Source of the DNA: JASHUC01 sp035523875
GTDB taxonomy: Bacteria; Pseudomonadota; Gammaproteobacteria; Steroidobacterales; Steroidobacteraceae
NCBI GenBank assembly: GCA_035523875.1
Contig: DATKPY010000048.1
Span: 40,560 to 104,559, forward strand
DNA length: 64,000 bases
Reading direction: 5' to 3'
Both the position numbers and the translations under genes were made by a program. The notes under the pieces were generated by a model. It saw nothing but the letters and a program-made list of their open reading frames with translations, made no database searches and was not told the origin of the DNA. Positions 61,375 through 64,000 of the stretch are shown here, one piece after another. Numbering within the stretch: the first letter of the stretch is position 1; each line of letters starts with the position of its first letter.

Positions 61375-62160
61375 TCAGGAGCGCCGGGCGACGAGCATCT
61401 TCTTGATCTCGGCGATGGCCTTCGCCGGGGTCAGGTCCTTCGGGCACACGTCGGTGCAGTTCATGATCGTGTGGCAGCGATACAGGCGGAACGGGTCCTC
61501 GAGCTGATCGAGCCGCTCGCCGCTCGCCTCATCGCGCGAGTCGACGATCCAGCGGTACGCGGCCAGCAGCGCCGCGGGCCCGAGGAACCGATCGCTGTTC
61601 CACCAGTAGCTCGGACAGGCGGTCGAGCAGCAGGCGCACAGGATGCAGCCCGCCGGACGGTCGATGCGCTCCTGCTCCTCCTTCGACTGCAGCCGCTCGC
61701 GATCGGGCGGCGGCGGCGTGCGCGTCTTCATCCAGGGCTCGATCGATGCGTACTGCGCGTAGAAATGGGTGAGATCCGGCACCAGATCCTTGACCACCGG
61801 CATATGCGGCAGCGGATAGATGCGGATCTCGGCGCCGAGATCCGCAAGCGGCGTGGTGCAGGCGAGGCAGTTGATGCCGTTCACGTTCATGGCGCACGAG
61901 CCGCAGATGCCCTCGCGGCAGGAGCGGCGGAACGTGAGCGTGGAATCGACCCCGCTTTTGATCTGAATGAGCGCATCGAGGACCATCTGGCCGCACACGG
62001 CGGCGTCGAGCTCGAAGGTGTCGATGCGCGGGCCGTCCGCCGCGTCCGGGTCGTAGCGGTAGATCCGCAGCGTGAGCAGCCGCTCCGCCCGACCGGCGGC
62101 CTGGTGGACGCGCCCGCGCGGATTGACGCGCGAGCCCTTGGGAAGCAGAAACTCGGCCAT
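61375..62160 (-). CDS. sdhB: Succinate dehydrogenase iron-sulfur subunit
   Basis: A 261-residue subunit. The [2Fe-2S] motif is CREGICGSCAMNVNGINCLAC; [4Fe-4S] and [3Fe-4S] ligands are in CILCACCSTACPSYWW and CHTIMNCTDVCPK. It transfers electrons from SdhA to quinone. It follows sdhA after 31 bases. Confidence 0.97.
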   Translation of the reverse strand: MAEFLLPKGSRVNPRGRVHQAAGRAERLLTLRIYRYDPDAADGPRIDTFELDAAVCGQMVLDALIQIKSGVDSTLTFRRSCREGICGSCAMNVNGINCLACTTPLADLGAEIRIYPLPHMPVVKDLVPDLTHFYAQYASIEPWMKTRTPPPPDRERLQSKEEQERIDRPAGCILCACCSTACPSYWWNSDRFLGPAALLAAYRWIVDSRDEASGERLDQLEDPFRLYRCHTIMNCTDVCPKDLTPAKAIAEIKKMLVARRS

Positions 62161-62191
62161 GACTTGCTCCTTGCCGGCGCGCCGCGCAGCC

Positions 62192-63976
62192 TCAGTACGT
62201 GCGCGCCTTGGGCGGAATCGCCTCCACCTCGCGGGTGAGCGTGTTCAAGTGCACCGGACGGTAGTCGAAGCGGGCGCGCCCCTCGCGATCGACCCACACG
62301 AGGGTGTGCTTGAGCCAGCTCGCATCGTCGCGCTGTGGAAAATCCTCGCGCGCATGCGCCCCGCGGCTCTCGGTGCGGTGGTCGGCCGAGGCGATCGTCG
62401 CCGTCGCCTGCAACAGCAGATTCTCGAGCTCGAGCGTCTCGATCAAGTCGCTGTTCCAGATGAGCGAGCGGTCCGCGACGCGCACGTCGCGCATCGCGGC
62501 GAAGGTCTGCGCGAGACGCTCCATCCCCTCGCGCAGCGTCGTGCCGGTGCGGAACACCGCCGCATCCCGCTGCATGATCCGCTGCATCTGCAGGCGCAGC
62601 GCCGCGGTCGGCCGCGAGCCGTCCGCATGGCGCAGCCGATCGAGGCGTGCGAGCGCCGGCTCCGCGGCATCGGTGGGGAGCGGTGCGTGCGCGGTGCCCG
62701 GGCGAACGAGCTCCGCGCAGCGGCGCGCCGCCGCGCGTCCGAAGACCACCAGATCGAGGAGCGAGTTCGAGCCCAAGCGGTTCGCGCCGTGCACCGAGAC
62801 GCAGGCCGTCTCACCCACCGCGAGCAAACCCGGCACCACGGCTTCGGAGTCCCCCTCGCGCGGGCAGAGCGCCTCGCCGCGGTAATTGCACGGGATCCCG
62901 CCCATGTTGTAGTGGACCGTCGGCAGCACCGGAATCGGCGCCCGGGTCACATCGACGCCCGCAAAGATGCGTGCCGTCTCGGTGATCCCGGGCAGACGCT
63001 CGTGGATCACCTCCGGCCCCAAGTGCTCGAGGTGCAGCTCGATGTGGTCGCGCTCCGCGCCGACGCCGCGGCCCTCGCGGATCTCGATCGTCATCGCGCG
63101 GCTCACCACGTCGCGCGAGGCGAGATCCTTGGCGTTCGGCGCATAGCGCTCCATGAAGCGCTCGCCGGCGGCGTTGGTGAGATAGCCGCCTTCGCCGCGG
63201 GCGCCCTCGGTGATGAGGCAGCCGGCGGTGTAGATCCCCGTGGGATGGAACTGCACGAACTCCATGTCTTGAAGCGGCAGACCCGCACGCAGCACCATCG
63301 CGTTGCCGTCGCCCGTGCACGAGTGCGCCGAGGTGCACGAGAAGTACGCGCGCCCGTAGCCGCCGGTCGCGAGGATCGTCGCGTGCGCGCGGAAGCGATG
63401 GAGCGTGCCTGCGGCGAGATCGAGTGCGACCACGCCGCGGCAGACTCCGCGCTCCATGATGAGATCGATCGCAAAGTACTCGACGAAGAACGTCGCCTCG
63501 TGGCGGATCGACTGCTGATAGAGCGTATGCAGCATCGCGTGCCCGGTGCGATCGGCGGCGGCGCAGGTGCGTTGCGCGATCCCCTTGCCGTAGTGCGTGG
63601 TCATGCCACCGAAGGGGCGCTGATAGATGAGCCCCTGCTCGGTGCGCGAGAAGGGCAGCCCGTAGTGCTCGAGCTCGATCACCGCGCCCGCGGCCTCCTT
63701 GCACATGTACTCGATCGCATCCTGGTCGCCGAGCCAGTCGGAACCTTTGACCGTGTCGTACATGTGCCAGCGCCAGTCGTCTTCGCCCATGTTGCCGAGC
63801 GCAGCCGCAATGCCGCCTTGCGCCGCCACAGTGTGCGAGCGTGTCGGAAAGACTTTGGTGATGCAGGCGGTCCTCAAGCCTTTCGACGCAGCCTCGAGCG
63901 TGGCACGCAAGCCCGCGCCGCCCGCGCCTATGACGACGACGTCGAAAGTGTGGTCGGTAATCGGATAGACCGGCAT
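62192..63976 (-). CDS. sdhA: Succinate dehydrogenase flavoprotein subunit
   Basis: A 594-residue flavoprotein, complete in this window. The FAD motif is DVVVIGAGGAGLRATLEA; the flavinylated His48 is in PTRSHTVAAQGGIAA; the active-site signature is LLAVGETACVSVHGANRLGSNSLLDLVVFGR. It oxidises succinate in the TCA cycle and respiratory chain. The stop before it (in the 24 bases at 63977-64000) may be the end of sdhD, but only seven codons are visible. Confidence 0.97.
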   Translation of the reverse strand: MPVYPITDHTFDVVVIGAGGAGLRATLEAASKGLRTACITKVFPTRSHTVAAQGGIAAALGNMGEDDWRWHMYDTVKGSDWLGDQDAIEYMCKEAAGAVIELEHYGLPFSRTEQGLIYQRPFGGMTTHYGKGIAQRTCAAADRTGHAMLHTLYQQSIRHEATFFVEYFAIDLIMERGVCRGVVALDLAAGTLHRFRAHATILATGGYGRAYFSCTSAHSCTGDGNAMVLRAGLPLQDMEFVQFHPTGIYTAGCLITEGARGEGGYLTNAAGERFMERYAPNAKDLASRDVVSRAMTIEIREGRGVGAERDHIELHLEHLGPEVIHERLPGITETARIFAGVDVTRAPIPVLPTVHYNMGGIPCNYRGEALCPREGDSEAVVPGLLAVGETACVSVHGANRLGSNSLLDLVVFGRAAARRCAELVRPGTAHAPLPTDAAEPALARLDRLRHADGSRPTAALRLQMQRIMQRDAAVFRTGTTLREGMERLAQTFAAMRDVRVADRSLIWNSDLIETLELENLLLQATATIASADHRTESRGAHAREDFPQRDDASWLKHTLVWVDREGRARFDYRPVHLNTLTREVEAIPPKARTY

Positions 63977-64000
63977 CTAGTTTCCCGAACCTGGATATTT

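Noticed and set aside
1..64000. tRNA, rRNA, CRISPR arrays, insertion sequences, prophage genes
   Set aside because: I looked for tRNA T-arm sequences, regular repeats and transposase or integrase motifs and saw none.

Overview
The window reads as one contiguous piece of a chromosome from a high-GC gammaproteobacterium. The evidence is gene content and order: rne/rluC/yceF/yceD-rpmF-plsX-fabH in the enterobacterial arrangement, exbB-exbD-msbA-lpxK-ycaR-kdsB, lolCDE, mfd-csiV, sdhA-sdhB-sdhE, and rpoE-rseA-rseB followed by lepA-lepB-rnc-era-recO-pdxJ-acpS. Lipid A, Lol and sigma-E genes show a Gram-negative cell. Codon bias towards G/C in third positions and the lexA-imuA-imuB plus imuC (dnaE2) mutasome suggest a lineage near Xanthomonadales, Nevskiales or Steroidobacterales, but I cannot fix the genus.

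Layout. 1-3.5 kb: the 3' part of a type II secretion gspF, a small acidic protein and a DUF4382-like lipoprotein carrying four Cys-x12-Cys motifs. 3.5-15 kb: DNA-damage region with imuC, a methionine sulfoxide reductase, a dehydrogenase, an M28 peptidase, imuB, imuA, lexA and a divergent FAD oxidoreductase. 15-20.2 kb: an OprI-like lipoprotein, fatty-acid and phospholipid genes, rpmF, yceD, yceF and rluC. 20.2-23.1 kb: rne with a long leader. 23.1-29 kb: envelope genes (PTP, kdsB, ycaR, lpxK, msbA, exbD, exbB) and a DUF2062 protein. 29-37.3 kb: lolD, two LolC/E permeases, a small secreted protein, mfd and csiV. 37.5-47.1 kb: a compositionally different, lower-GC block of accessory genes (SPFH lipoprotein, NTF2-like protein, glycogen phosphorylase, a large unknown protein, a phosphoesterase, a zinc-ribbon protein, a transglutaminase). 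47.2-53.3 kb: a tightly coupled run ending in a PAS plus degenerate GGDEF protein. 53.2-64 kb: era, rnc, lepB, lepA, the sigma-E operon and succinate dehydrogenase genes.

The most striking item is an in-frame mini-intein of 142 codons (4426-4851, minus strand) in the error-prone polymerase ImuC/DnaE2, between Glu and Ser of the conserved GFPE-SHA motif. The host enzyme should need protein splicing to become active. The nearby lexA promoter carries two LexA boxes and drives lexA-imuA-imuB, but imuC lies 3 genes away, cannot share that transcript and shows no LexA box in its immediate upstream region. The mutasome may therefore be controlled at two separate levels.

All function calls come from reading translated motifs and gene order; no database search was run.
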